The notes: generated from the letters alone by a model not told the origin. A stretch of DNA of 64,000 bases from Ruegeria sp. SCSIO 43209 (GCF_019904295.1 NZ_CP065359.1:1451001-1515000), one strand, 5' to 3'; counted from the stretch's first letter, positions 1 through 8,746 are shown. Made by a program: numbers and translations.

Positions 1-96
1 ACACTTAAGGAAGAAGCCATTGCGTTGGGCTTTGTGGACGAGGCTACGTTTGATGCGGTTGTACGGCCCGAGCATATGATTGGACCCAAGGACTGA
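1..96 (+). CDS. fumC: Fumarate hydratase class II, C-terminal fragment (5' end outside window)
   Basis: Only the last 31 codons are present, read from the first base to a TGA at 94-96. The tail contains VRPEHMIGPKD, which matches the usual class II fumarase ending (VxPexMigP). The enzyme interconverts fumarate and malate in the TCA cycle in the cytoplasm. The stop codon shares its last base with the ATG of the next gene (TGATG), so the downstream small gene is probably translationally coupled. The call rests on a short segment, but the ending is characteristic and the downstream DUF4169/ribbon-helix-helix pair is the usual neighbour in Rhodobacteraceae. Confidence 0.8.
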   Translation, partial: TLKEEAIALGFVDEATFDAVVRPEHMIGPKD

Positions 97-272
97 TGGG
101 TAAACCGGTTAACCTGAACCGGTTTCGAAAAGAAAAAGCGCGGGCTGAAAAAAAGGCCTGCGCGGATGCAAACGCTGCGAAACACGGACAATCCAAAGCC
201 GACAGGACCGTTGTAAAGCTGCAGCAAGACCGGCAGCGCCGGGACCTTGACGGTCACAAGGTCGACGAATGA
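96..272 (+). CDS. DUF4169 family small basic protein
   Basis: A 58-codon gene whose ATG overlaps the fumC stop and whose TGA overlaps the next ATG (ATGA at 269-272), so three genes are coupled. The product starts MGKPVNLNRFRKEKARAEKK and ends LDGHKVDE; it is strongly charged, rich in Lys, Arg, Asp and Ala, and has no membrane segment. It resembles the DUF4169 family, short proteins found next to fumC in Rhodobacteraceae. Function is unknown. The basic, probably helical character could suit nucleic acid binding, but that is only an inference. Confidence 0.7.
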   Translation: MGKPVNLNRFRKEKARAEKKACADANAAKHGQSKADRTVVKLQQDRQRRDLDGHKVDE

Positions 273-490
273 GTGGACGTCCTGTCAAACGCTCCCTGAC
301 CTTGCAAGGTCATCGAACATCCGTTTCGCTTGAGGATGAGTTCTGGCAAGCCTTCCGTGATATCGCGCGGGAAAAAGATATCCCAATCAATGTCCTGGCG
401 GCAAATATTGATGCAGAGCGCGACCCGGAAACCGGACTGGCTTCGGCCATTCGTGTCTTCATTCTGAAATGGTATCGTCAAACCGATTGA
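269..490 (+). CDS. Ribbon-helix-helix domain protein (RHH_4 type)
   Basis: A 73-residue protein. The N-terminal half (KRSLTLQGHRTSVSLEDEFW) has the alternating pattern of a ribbon-helix-helix beta strand followed by a helix, and the following LAANID and AIRVFIL segments fit the second helix and dimer core of the RHH_4 family. Such proteins are usually small DNA-binding dimers. The gene overlaps the DUF4169 gene by 4 bp, implying co-expression from the fumC promoter. Its target is unknown; autoregulation or action on fumC is possible but not shown. Confidence 0.75.
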   Translation: MSGRPVKRSLTLQGHRTSVSLEDEFWQAFRDIAREKDIPINVLAANIDAERDPETGLASAIRVFILKWYRQTD

Positions 491-549
491 GTACTTGATT
501 TCAAACAATCGCGTCGCTTATTCTCGCGGAGAACAAAAAGGGTACATTC

Positions 550-1152
550 ATGAACGATTTGGCAACGGGCCCAGATGGAAAACCTCGGTGTTCGTGGTGC
601 AACGCCGCCCCCGAATTCTTTGACTATCATGATAACGAATGGGGATATCCGGTTTCCGATGACAGACGACTGTTTGAGAAACTGTGCCTCGAGAGCTTTC
701 AGTCAGGCTTGAGTTGGCGCACCATTCTGTCAAAACGCGAGAATTTCAGGGCAGCGTTTAGATACTTTGATTTTAACAAGATAGCAGAATTTTCTGATGC
801 AGATATCAATCGACTTCTGCACGACAAAGGCATCGTGCGACACCGCGGCAAGATTGAAGCCGTGATCAACAACGCCCGCCGCGTGCAGGACCTAATCGCT
901 GACGAGGGATCATTGGCCGCTTATGTCTGGAGGTACGAGCCTTCGGCGCCACCCGCCCCGCAAAGCGCTTCCACATCGAAAGAATCCATCGCGATGTCGA
1001 AAGATCTGAAAAAACGTGGTTGGAAATTCGTAGGCCCCACCACGATCTTTGCCTTTATGCAGGCCATGGGGTTGATCAATGATCACGCCAAAGGATGTGT
1101 CATGCGCGAAAAAGCGGCGCAATTACGCCGCGATTTCATCAAGCCCGAATAG
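550..1152 (+). CDS. tag: DNA-3-methyladenine glycosylase I
   Basis: The 200-residue protein matches Tag: RCSWCNAAPEFFDYHDNEWG near the N terminus (Cys and His of the zinc site, YHDxEWG signature), LFEKLCLESFQSGLSWRTIL in the base-recognition helix region, and a C-terminal segment (HAKGCVMR) that supplies the last zinc ligands. It removes 3-methyladenine from alkylated DNA as the first step of base excision repair. Length is typical (about 190-200). It stands alone behind a 59 bp gap, and converges with the aldolase gene, leaving only 12 bp between the stop codons. Confidence 0.95.
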   Translation: MNDLATGPDGKPRCSWCNAAPEFFDYHDNEWGYPVSDDRRLFEKLCLESFQSGLSWRTILSKRENFRAAFRYFDFNKIAEFSDADINRLLHDKGIVRHRGKIEAVINNARRVQDLIADEGSLAAYVWRYEPSAPPAPQSASTSKESIAMSKDLKKRGWKFVGPTTIFAFMQAMGLINDHAKGCVMREKAAQLRRDFIKPE

Positions 1153-1164
1153 ATTACCCCGCGA

Positions 1165-2046
1165 TCAGATCGAGGCGCGGTAGATATTGTCGATATTACC
1201 GCCGAGCGCTGCATTGAATTCTGCGTCAGATTGCTGTTTGGACAGCCCTTCGGTCAGTGCGCGCGAAAACGACGCGATCATCTTGCTGTTTTGGCCAAGC
1301 AGGTCGCAGGCCTGCTCGGTCGAGTATCCGCCGGACAGCGCCACAACACGCAGGACGCGCGGGTGATCAGCCACCTCATCATACAGGTTGGCCTGGCTGG
1401 GGATCGTCAGCTTCAGCATCACTTCCTGACCCTCGACCAATTGATCCAGGTTCTTCAGAATTTCTGATTTCAGAATGTCCTCAGCCTCGGCCTTGGTTTC
1501 CGAGTGGATGTTTACCTCAGGCTCGACAATTGGGACCATTCCCGCATCAGTGACCACGCGTGCGACCTGGAACTGCTGCGCGACAACGTCGGCAATGCCC
1601 TGCGCGTTGGCTTCGTGGATAACGGAACGTTCCTTGGTGCCAAAAACACCATCTGCTTTGGACAACGTCTCAGCCAGACCCGGGATCGGCTTCATCATCT
1701 GAACACCGTTTGCCTCATCCTCAAGTCCTTTGTCGATTTTCAGAAATGGCACGATACCTTTTTCGGACCACAGGTAATCCGCGACCTTCTTGCCGTCGAT
1801 TTCTTCGCCCAAGGTCCGTTCGAACAGGATCGCACCAATCACTTTATCCTTGGTGAAATCGTCAGCCAGAATGATCCGAGCGCGCATCTTCTGAATCTCG
1901 CCGAACATCTCTTCGTCTGATCCGTAATCCGATGCTTCAACACCATACAAAGCCAGCGCTTTGGGGGTTGAACCGCCGCTTTGGTCCAGTGCTGCGATAA
2001 ATCCTGCGCCTTCGGACATCTGCGCGCGCTGTTCTGCTTTCGACAT
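1165..2046 (-). CDS. fda: Class I fructose-bisphosphate aldolase
   Basis: The 293-residue product has FIAALDQSGGSTPKALALYG near the N terminus and VMLKLTIPSQANLY near residue 210, which contains the Schiff-base lysine region of bacterial class I aldolases. It cleaves or condenses fructose 1,6-bisphosphate with dihydroxyacetone phosphate and glyceraldehyde 3-phosphate in glycolysis and gluconeogenesis. It is monocistronic and on the minus strand. An imperfect LacI-like half-palindrome (GTTAGCGCT followed by CAAC) lies at 2118-2130, about 70 bp upstream, similar to sites near the gap genes at 40-41 kb; I regard that as weak evidence for shared carbon control. Confidence 0.93.
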   Translation of the reverse strand: MSKAEQRAQMSEGAGFIAALDQSGGSTPKALALYGVEASDYGSDEEMFGEIQKMRARIILADDFTKDKVIGAILFERTLGEEIDGKKVADYLWSEKGIVPFLKIDKGLEDEANGVQMMKPIPGLAETLSKADGVFGTKERSVIHEANAQGIADVVAQQFQVARVVTDAGMVPIVEPEVNIHSETKAEAEDILKSEILKNLDQLVEGQEVMLKLTIPSQANLYDEVADHPRVLRVVALSGGYSTEQACDLLGQNSKMIASFSRALTEGLSKQQSDAEFNAALGGNIDNIYRASI

Positions 2047-2118
2047 AACTCAATCCCGTTCAATATGATTCCGCATTTTCAATCCGCATACAGCATGCCG
2101 AAGAGCGATGGTAGTTTG

Positions 2119-3468
2119 TTAGCGCTCAACCAAGCGCAACCAAATTCCGTCTTTCGATCTGACGGTCAAATGCGCGACCGGTACCGGCGTTTCGTCTGGT
2201 ATTGTTTCGAATCGGTAACGACGCAAGAGCATCGATAAGATCAAAGGACCTTCTACCATCGCGAACCCTGCGCCCGTGCAGACCCGGGGGCCAGCCGAAA
2301 AGGGAATATAGGCCTCGCGCTGGCATTTCTTTCCGTTTTCCGTCGTCCATCGCGTGGGGTCGAAATCGTCCGGCCGGTCCCAAAGCCTTTCGTGCCGATG
2401 TAAGTGCCAGGGGCTTACAACGATCTGAGAACCCTGCGAAATATCCCGATCACGGAAGCGTTCAGGACATGTCGCCTCGCGCACAATCATTGGAACTGGT
2501 GGATACAGGCGCAAAGCTTCACGAAACACATCGCGGCTGAGTTTCAGTTGGGACAAGGTAGAAAACTTGGGCATGTCCAGAGCTTTCGCTTCCTCAGCCA
2601 GCTTTTCCTGCCAGTCCGGATGCATCGCCATCAGATAGAGCGTCCAAGCCAGTGCAGACGCGCTGGTTTCATGCCCCGCCAAAAAGAAGATGGCGACCTG
2701 ATCGACCATTTCCTGCGCATCAAACCGGTCTCCGGTTTCCGGGTCTGTTGTCGTCATTATCTTGGTGGCCAGATCATCGGGGGCCGACCCGTTTTCGATT
2801 GCTATAGCGCGTTCATCCGTCAATCGGCTGATCAGATCCCGAATCTCGCTGGCGGTTTGGCGAGTTTTGCGAGAATGAAATCGGGGCATCCAGCTTGGAA
2901 CCGGAACGAATGCGGCCAGGTTCAGCAAGGGCTGTTCGCGCTGATAGATTCGGAATTTATCGAAGACCTGCGCGGCAACCTCATGTTCGATGGGAACCGA
3001 GAACAGGGTGCGGAAAATCACATCCGCCGCGACATGGCTTGTGATTTCTTCACATTCCACCCTCTGCCCAACTCTGCCTGAAAGCCGATCCGCACAAGCC
3101 TGCGCCGCATTTAACATTGCGGGAAACGTGTCTTTCAAACGTCCGCCTTCAAAGGCGGGATCAATGATCCTGCGCTGCCGTTTCCAGACTTCGCCATTGG
3201 TCAGGAACACGGACCGGCCCAATAAGGGGCGTAAGCCTTCGCTGATGCGATTTGATTTTGGAAACGCATCCGGGCGCTCTTTCAGAACAGCGCGGATCAG
3301 ATCGGGTTGGTTGACCATATATGAGCGAAAGAACGGCGTTCGGAATTCAGCCATCCATGCTCGATATAGACGCTGGGGCTGAGCAGACAGCAAGTCTTGC
3401 CGAAACAGACGTAGATACCGCCACAGCGAGACTTTATCCGGTCGTGCTTCGGGCTTTGGGGGCGTCAT
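2119..3468 (-). CDS. Cytochrome P450
   Basis: The 449-residue protein has the three P450 hallmarks: an I-helix oxygen-binding motif AGHETSASAL at about residue 263, the ExxR motif EALR at about 316, and the heme loop FSAGPRVCTG with the thiolate Cys near 397 (canonical FxxGxRxCxG, here with Ala before Gly). The N terminus has no strong membrane anchor, so a soluble class I enzyme using ferredoxin is likely. No redox partner gene is next to it. Its start overlaps the stop of the upstream hydrolase-like gene by 4 bp (ATGA), so the two are probably co-translated. Substrate unknown; fatty acid or terpenoid hydroxylation are possibilities only. Confidence 0.93.
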   Translation of the reverse strand: MTPPKPEARPDKVSLWRYLRLFRQDLLSAQPQRLYRAWMAEFRTPFFRSYMVNQPDLIRAVLKERPDAFPKSNRISEGLRPLLGRSVFLTNGEVWKRQRRIIDPAFEGGRLKDTFPAMLNAAQACADRLSGRVGQRVECEEITSHVAADVIFRTLFSVPIEHEVAAQVFDKFRIYQREQPLLNLAAFVPVPSWMPRFHSRKTRQTASEIRDLISRLTDERAIAIENGSAPDDLATKIMTTTDPETGDRFDAQEMVDQVAIFFLAGHETSASALAWTLYLMAMHPDWQEKLAEEAKALDMPKFSTLSQLKLSRDVFREALRLYPPVPMIVREATCPERFRDRDISQGSQIVVSPWHLHRHERLWDRPDDFDPTRWTTENGKKCQREAYIPFSAGPRVCTGAGFAMVEGPLILSMLLRRYRFETIPDETPVPVAHLTVRSKDGIWLRLVER

Positions 3469-4679
3469 GCTTCCACCGCAATGTATTTCGAAACCGACCG
3501 TTCAATGCGCGACCGAGATGGCGCGCGCCCTTCAAACCGCTGCTTCAATGTTTCAGGACCTGCGGTGATGCGGAAATAGTCATAAAGTCCAGGTTGATCG
3601 AACGCACAAAGATATTGAAAGTGCAGGCGAAAAAAGCGCCAACGCAATTGCTGCCATCGCGCGGGGGACAGTGTTTGGGTGAAGGCGGCAGAAAGAACCA
3701 GCGGCCCGCATTTTTTGGGGCCAGCGACGCCGCTGACCGCGACCGGATCGCACAACGCAAACGCGCAGCCATCTCCCGGTGCAGAGACATCGATCCAAGT
3801 CATATCCGCGCGTTCGGATAGATATTTAAGATCAGCGCGAAGCGTGTGTGCCTGCGGTAGAAACGAAACCATTGGCACCACCTGTCCCAAGGTCAGAAAG
3901 GATAAGACTGGCTTATCCTGTACACCGCCCCGTCGTCGTAAAACATCTGCCAACACCGACACACCAAGATGGGCGCCAGAGCTGTGACCCACGACCAGCA
4001 CCTCATCGGTGTCTGTGTCCAGCGTCTCGGTGATCAGGTCAGAAAACTCCCGCAGCCTCGATTGCAGATCTTGCGAATACGCGCCGTATAGCTTCGCCGA
4101 GTGGGCATAGTCATGCATAAGGTAATAAGCGAACAGTCGATTATCGATCTTTCGGAACCATTGCATCAGAGCATAGATTACCCCGGCAGCAGGTACCAAA
4201 GACCACCACCCAACGAGTGGTTTCAATACAGAGACTAAACCCCAAGCAATCAACAACGATGCAAAAAGCTGCAGCAGCAGCATTGCCACCGGGTATAGCG
4301 CCGCAATTACGGGCCCCTTGCGCAGCTGCATCAGCCGCCAAAGCGTACCGGTCGAGATATATATCCAGGCGGTTCTCGCCAGTTGCAGATAGGTTGCCGG
4401 TATCGATTGAGCCATGCTGTCACGCACGATATCCGACCAGACCAGAACCTGAACATCTGCATCAACAGGACTGCCGTCCTGCTGAGAAGTCACCTGCCAG
4501 CCGTAGGGACCTTCGCCCGTCCTAGCGCTAATATCGATCTGGTATCCCGATATCTCAGCCTGGGCGCCCCCCTCTTTGCGGTAGAGCTCTCGATATCGGC
4601 GCGGATGAATCGGGTCGTAGCCGGGAATGTAAAACACCCGGCGTTTGCGCACCTGCGGATTGGATTGCTGACTGCTCAT
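3465..4679 (-). CDS. Membrane-anchored alpha/beta-hydrolase-like protein, function unknown
   Basis: A 404-residue protein. It begins with a charged region and a RVFYIPGYDPIHPRRY segment that resembles the first beta strand and oxyanion loop of alpha/beta hydrolases. Two hydrophobic helices follow at about residues 125-180, and then VVGHSSGAHLGVSVL near 235, a GxSxG nucleophile elbow. Candidate acid and base residues lie further on (WIDVSAPGDG; DYFRI) but cannot be assigned. It overlaps the P450 gene by 4 bp and is transcribed first, which suggests a joint role, perhaps acting on lipid esters at the membrane. I do not recognise a named family; similar proteins occur as conserved hypotheticals in Roseobacters. 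Confidence 0.65.
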   Translation of the reverse strand: MSSQQSNPQVRKRRVFYIPGYDPIHPRRYRELYRKEGGAQAEISGYQIDISARTGEGPYGWQVTSQQDGSPVDADVQVLVWSDIVRDSMAQSIPATYLQLARTAWIYISTGTLWRLMQLRKGPVIAALYPVAMLLLQLFASLLIAWGLVSVLKPLVGWWSLVPAAGVIYALMQWFRKIDNRLFAYYLMHDYAHSAKLYGAYSQDLQSRLREFSDLITETLDTDTDEVLVVGHSSGAHLGVSVLADVLRRRGGVQDKPVLSFLTLGQVVPMVSFLPQAHTLRADLKYLSERADMTWIDVSAPGDGCAFALCDPVAVSGVAGPKKCGPLVLSAAFTQTLSPARWQQLRWRFFRLHFQYLCAFDQPGLYDYFRITAGPETLKQRFEGRAPSRSRIERSVSKYIAVEA

Positions 4680-4766
4680 TACCCGGCCCTCTGCGCCAAA
4701 GATTAGCGCAGCGTTGACGCCAAGGTAAGACCTGGCGTCTATCCATCCGTGTTTAAAGCCAGAGGG

Positions 4767-5519
4767 TTAACCGAGGTTTGCCAAAGCCGGAAATGTTTCC
4801 AGCAGCCACCAGCTGAATTCGGTGAACAAACCGGTGACAAGCATGATGCCGACAAAAAGCAGCAGCCCGCCCATCACCTTCTCGATTGTGCCCATATGCG
4901 GTTTGATGCGGTTCATAACCGCCATCGAGCGGTTCAGGAACATCGCAGCCAGCAAGAATGGAATGCCCAGGCCTGCCGCATATACGCCAAGCAATACGGT
5001 GCCACGCGTGACTGATGCCTCGGAGGCGGCCAGCGACAAGATTGCACCTAATTGTGGGCCGATACACGGCGTCCAACCGAAGGCGAAGGCCAGTCCCAGA
5101 ATATATGCCCCGAACACAGATCCGCTGGAGTCACCCGTATCAACGCGTGCCTCACGATCCAACAAAGGAATACGGAACACGTTCAGAAAGTGCAGGCCAA
5201 AGACAATGACGACAGCGCCCGAGAGTTTGGCGAAAAGCACCTGATTCTGAAGAACAAACGCCCCAAAGACCGAGGCTGTAAAGCCTAGCAGCAGGAACAC
5301 TGTCGATAGACCCAAAACAAAAAACAGTGCCGCCAGGGTCGCCTTGCGCCGCGCGCGCGCCTCATCCTGCATCTCGTTGATAGTTACACCGCTCATATAC
5401 GCGAGGTACGGTGGCACAATCGGCAGCACGCAGGGAGACAGAAAACTTATCAACCCGCCCAGCATGGCGATAAACATGGCAGGCAGAAGGCCCGCGTCTA
5501 TGATCTCAATTCCGAACAT
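4767..5519 (-). CDS. ccdA: Cytochrome c biogenesis protein CcdA (thiol-disulfide transporter)
   Basis: The 250-residue protein is almost entirely hydrophobic with six predicted membrane helices. The two pseudo-symmetric redox motifs are visible: LSPCVLPIVPPYLAY near residue 29 and GWTPCIGPQLGAIL near 150; each cysteine sits in a Pro-Cys setting typical of CcdA/DsbD. CcdA moves electrons from cytoplasmic thioredoxin to periplasmic thiols used in heme ligation to apocytochrome c. It works with the Ccm proteins encoded about 12 kb away (ccmH, ccmF, ccmE). It stands divergent from tusA with about 105 bp between. Confidence 0.93.
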   Translation of the reverse strand: MFGIEIIDAGLLPAMFIAMLGGLISFLSPCVLPIVPPYLAYMSGVTINEMQDEARARRKATLAALFFVLGLSTVFLLLGFTASVFGAFVLQNQVLFAKLSGAVVIVFGLHFLNVFRIPLLDREARVDTGDSSGSVFGAYILGLAFAFGWTPCIGPQLGAILSLAASEASVTRGTVLLGVYAAGLGIPFLLAAMFLNRSMAVMNRIKPHMGTIEKVMGGLLLFVGIMLVTGLFTEFSWWLLETFPALANLG

Positions 5520-5624
5520 GACTCAGCACATATGGTATCGCGCGGGTTTCGTCACGAGGCCATTCGGTCACATCCTCGTGGTTGCGCGCTGGACAGTATC
5601 GCTCGTTAGAAATATCTCAGCCCC

Positions 5625-5858
5625 ATGACCAATGAGATTGAAACACTGGATGCGTTGGGATTGTTGTGCCCCCTGCCTGTTTTGAAGGCTCGGAAGCGCC
5701 TGAAATCCTTGCCTGCGGGGGGTATGCTGCGCGTGCTGGCCGATGATCCAGCCGCGATTATCGACGTACCGCATTTCTGCACCGAATCTGGCCACACACT
5801 TGTCTCGCAAGATACAGTGGATGGTCATCAGATATATGTGATCCAAAAATCGGCCTGA
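5625..5858 (+). CDS. tusA: TusA-family sulfurtransferase
   Basis: A 77-residue protein with the SirA/TusA signature LDALGLLCPLPVLKARKRL, in which the Cys of CPxP at about residue 14 carries the persulfide. The rest (VLADDPAAIIDVPHFC) matches the family's second conserved block. TusA relays sulfur from cysteine desulfurase to tRNA 2-thiouridine synthesis or other acceptors. The gene is single, divergent from ccdA, and ends in a bidirectional terminator shared with rne. Several TusA-like paralogues exist in many bacteria, so the exact sulfur pathway is uncertain. Confidence 0.88.
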   Translation: MTNEIETLDALGLLCPLPVLKARKRLKSLPAGGMLRVLADDPAAIIDVPHFCTESGHTLVSQDTVDGHQIYVIQKSA

Positions 5859-5883
5859 GGATTCTTTGGAACGCACCCTAATG

Positions 5884-5913
5884 AAAAAGGCGGGCCAGTT
5901 GGCCCGCCTTTTT
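5884..5913. terminator. Bidirectional terminator between tusA and rne
   Basis: A near-perfect hairpin: AAAAAGGCGGGCC, short loop AGTT, GGCCCGCCTTTTT. Its A-run and T-run serve both strands. It ends one base before the rne stop codon and lies 25 bp past the tusA stop, so it probably terminates both convergent transcripts. Confidence 0.85.
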
Positions 5914-5914
5914 C

Positions 5915-8746
5915 TTACTGTCCCAATGACCACCACCCTCGGCGCTTTGGCTTGGCCGGCGCGGGTTCGGGTTCGTCCGCCACTGCCTCCAAGACCGGCT
6001 CTGGGGTGGCTGCTTCAATGACTTCGGGTTCTGCTGCCACGGTCGATTCTTCGGCTTCTTCGGCAACCGGTTCAGGCGCTTCAGCAGGTTCCTCTGGCAC
6101 TTCTTCATCGACTTCAGAAGCCGACGTTGCTTCGGCGATCTCAAGTTCTGATGGTGCATCAGCACTATCGGGCTCAGCGGCTGGTTCGATGCTTTCAGAC
6201 TCATCGGCTGGCTCTTGCTGTTCAGCCTCGGCGGCCTCAGCATTGACCGGCTCTTTCTGCGGATCGGAGTTCGCATTATCCGCTTCGGTCTGCGTCTCGC
6301 TTGCTTCGACTGTGGCCTCAGTATCCTTTTTGCGTCGACGCGGTGCCCGGCGCTTTTTCGGTTTGGCCGCTTTCTCAGCATCTTCCTCAGCAACAGGCTC
6401 AGCCTCGGTCTGCTTGGTATCGACGCTCTCAGCTTCGTTGCTCGAGTCGGTTACACTGTCTGCGTCAGACTCGTCTGCATTGCCATCCGGCGCGTCACCA
6501 TTGCCCGAACTCTTCTTGCGCCGGCGCCGACGCCGTTTACGCTTGGGCTTGGTCTCTTCCTCGCTCTGAACCGCAGTTTCTTCTTCGTTTTCGTCCTCAT
6601 CCGTGGCGTCGACCATATCCATCAGCGACGCATCAACCGATACCACCGGCGCAGTTGCTTCAGGAACAACGCGGCTAGCGGTCTTGAACTTCTCCATCGA
6701 GAAGTCGGGACTGACCAAATGAACGTCCCCTTCGATCCGAACCGACAAACCATACCGCGCTTCGATCTGCGCGATGTGTTCGCGTTTCTGGTTCATCAGG
6801 AAGTTGGCGATGCTAACCGGGCAACGCACCAATACCTCACGCGAACGGCGGCGAGTGCCTTCCTCTTCAATCTGGCGAAGGATTGACAGTGCCATATTGT
6901 CGTCCGACCGGATCAGGCCGGTGCCATGGCAAGACGGGCATGGCTGGGTCGTCGCCTCAAGCATTCCAGGACGCAGACGCTGACGGCTCATTTCGAGCAG
7001 TCCAAAGCCCGAAATCCGGCCCACCTGAATACGGGCACGATCCGTTTTCAGCTTGTCCTTCAGTCGCTTCTCAACGGCCGAGTTATTTTTGCGCTCGTCC
7101 ATATCGATGAAATCGATCACGATCAGACCGGCCAGATCGCGCAGACGCAATTGGCGCGCCACTTCTTCGGCGGCCTCCAGATTGGTCTTCAACGCGGTTT
7201 CCTCGATCGAACCTTCTTTGGTCGCCCGACCCGAGTTCACATCGATCGCCACCAGCGCTTCGGTCACCCCGATCACGATATAGCCACCGGATTTCAGCTG
7301 AACCGTCGGGTTGAACATCCCGGCCAGATAGCTTTCCACCTGATATCGCGCGAATAGCGGCAGCGCGTCTTCGTATCGCTTCACGTTCTTGGCGTGCGAC
7401 GGCATGATCATCTTCATGAAGTCTTTGGCGATGCGATACCCGCCCTCGCCTTCAACCAGAACCTCATCGATGTCGCGATTATACAAGTCGCGGATCGAGC
7501 GTTTGATTAGGTCGCCTTCTTCATAAATTTTCGCAGGCGCAATGGATTGCAACGTCAGCTCGCGGATCTGCTCCCACAGTCGTTGCAGGTATTCATAGTC
7601 GCGCTTGATCTCTGATTTGGTCCGCTTGGCACCCGCCGTGCGAACGATCAGACCCGCGCCCGTGGGCACGTCAATTTCAGCGGCAATGTCCTTCAGTTTC
7701 TTCCGGTCAGCGGCATTGGTGATCTTGCGGCTAATTCCGCCGCCCCGTGCGGTATTGGGCATCAGTACGCAGTACCGACCCGCCAAAGACAGATACGTGG
7801 TAAGTGCCGCACCCTTGTTGCCGCGCTCTTCCTTGACCACCTGCACCAGCAGGACCTGACGCACCTTGATAACTTCTTGAATCTTGTAGCGGCGCGGGCG
7901 TGGCTTGCGCGGAGGACGGATATCCTCGCTATCGTCTTCGTCTGCGACCGACTCGATGGTATCGTCTTTCGAAGCCGCGTCAGCGCTTTTGCTTTCTGTC
8001 TCGCCATCCGCCTCGGGCTCATCGCCAGAAGCTTCCGCCTCTTCTTCGTCAGACTTGGCTTCGACCTCATCCGAAGGTTCTTCTTGGTCGGTATCAGTTG
8101 CTTCGACAGGCGCGTCTTCCGCTACCTCAGCAGTCTCTTCTGGCGCTTCCGCCTGCTGATCTACATCTTCGGACTTGGCTTCTTCGATCGGAGCTTCTTC
8201 AGCGACAGGCTCGGCGGCATCCTCAGGCTCTTCCACCGGCGTCTCGGCAACGATTTCCATCGGAGACGTCCCTTCGGGCACCTCCGTCTCTTCACCGTCA
8301 TCCAGATCGATGGTTTCCATTCCGGTCGGCTCTGAGGAAACCTCCAGCGTCTCAACCGGATCGTCCGTCTTGACGTCAGCGGCCTTCGAGCGCGAACGCG
8401 ACCGGCGCTTCTTGGGCTTTGTTTCCTCGGCCTCATCCCGCGCCTTCATCGCCTCGGCATAGGCGCGCTCTTCCTCCATCAGCGCCTCGCGGTCAGCGAC
8501 GGGGATCTGGTAGTAGTCGGGATGGATTTCGGAAAAGGCCAGAAACCCGTGCCGGTTCCCGCCGTAATCCACAAATGCCGCCTGTAGCGACGGCTCAACC
8601 CGTGTTACTTTTGCAAGATAGATGTTGCCAGCAAGCTGGCGTTTGTTTTCGGATTCAAAGTCAAATTCCTCAACCTTGTTTCCGTCGACCACCACAACGC
8701 GGGTTTCCTCCGCGTGGGTGGCATCGATAAGCATTTTCTTAGCCAT
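5915..8746 (-). CDS. rne: Ribonuclease E with long acidic insert in the S1 domain
   Basis: The longest frame starts at 8761, but MAKKMLIDATHAEETRVVVV is the usual N terminus, so I take the ATG at 8746 (943 residues). The S1 domain begins normally (VEPSLQAAFVDYGGNRHGFL) and is interrupted by about 200 residues rich in Glu, Asp, Ala and Ser before resuming at PRPRRYKIQEVIKVRQ, as known in alphaproteobacterial RNase E. The catalytic metal-binding segments AIDVNSGR and VIDFIDMD and the zinc link CPSCHGTGL are intact. The C-terminal 270 residues alternate basic clusters (KRKRRRRRRKKS; KPKKRRAPRRRKK) with acidic low-complexity sequence, the expected RNA-binding and degradosome scaffold. It cleaves mRNA and rRNA precursors at the membrane-associated degradosome. 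Confidence 0.95.
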   Translation of the reverse strand: MAKKMLIDATHAEETRVVVVDGNKVEEFDFESENKRQLAGNIYLAKVTRVEPSLQAAFVDYGGNRHGFLAFSEIHPDYYQIPVADREALMEEERAYAEAMKARDEAEETKPKKRRSRSRSKAADVKTDDPVETLEVSSEPTGMETIDLDDGEETEVPEGTSPMEIVAETPVEEPEDAAEPVAEEAPIEEAKSEDVDQQAEAPEETAEVAEDAPVEATDTDQEEPSDEVEAKSDEEEAEASGDEPEADGETESKSADAASKDDTIESVADEDDSEDIRPPRKPRPRRYKIQEVIKVRQVLLVQVVKEERGNKGAALTTYLSLAGRYCVLMPNTARGGGISRKITNAADRKKLKDIAAEIDVPTGAGLIVRTAGAKRTKSEIKRDYEYLQRLWEQIRELTLQSIAPAKIYEEGDLIKRSIRDLYNRDIDEVLVEGEGGYRIAKDFMKMIMPSHAKNVKRYEDALPLFARYQVESYLAGMFNPTVQLKSGGYIVIGVTEALVAIDVNSGRATKEGSIEETALKTNLEAAEEVARQLRLRDLAGLIVIDFIDMDERKNNSAVEKRLKDKLKTDRARIQVGRISGFGLLEMSRQRLRPGMLEATTQPCPSCHGTGLIRSDDNMALSILRQIEEEGTRRRSREVLVRCPVSIANFLMNQKREHIAQIEARYGLSVRIEGDVHLVSPDFSMEKFKTASRVVPEATAPVVSVDASLMDMVDATDEDENEEETAVQSEEETKPKRKRRRRRRKKSSGNGDAPDGNADESDADSVTDSSNEAESVDTKQTEAEPVAEEDAEKAAKPKKRRAPRRRKKDTEATVEASETQTEADNANSDPQKEPVNAEAAEAEQQEPADESESIEPAAEPDSADAPSELEIAEATSASEVDEEVPEEPAEAPEPVAEEAEESTVAAEPEVIEAATPEPVLEAVADEPEPAPAKPKRRGWWSLGQ

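Noticed and set aside
2118..2130. GTTAGCGCTCAAC upstream of the aldolase gene, resembling the gap operator
   Set aside because: One base is inserted and breaks the symmetry, and it overlaps the P450 stop codon. Kept only as a remark in the aldolase entry.
5952..6569. A 205-residue Ser/Ala-rich ORF and several others opposite the acidic parts of rne
   Set aside because: They are shadows of the low-complexity coding sequence of rne on the other strand, with no family resemblance or ribosome-binding site.
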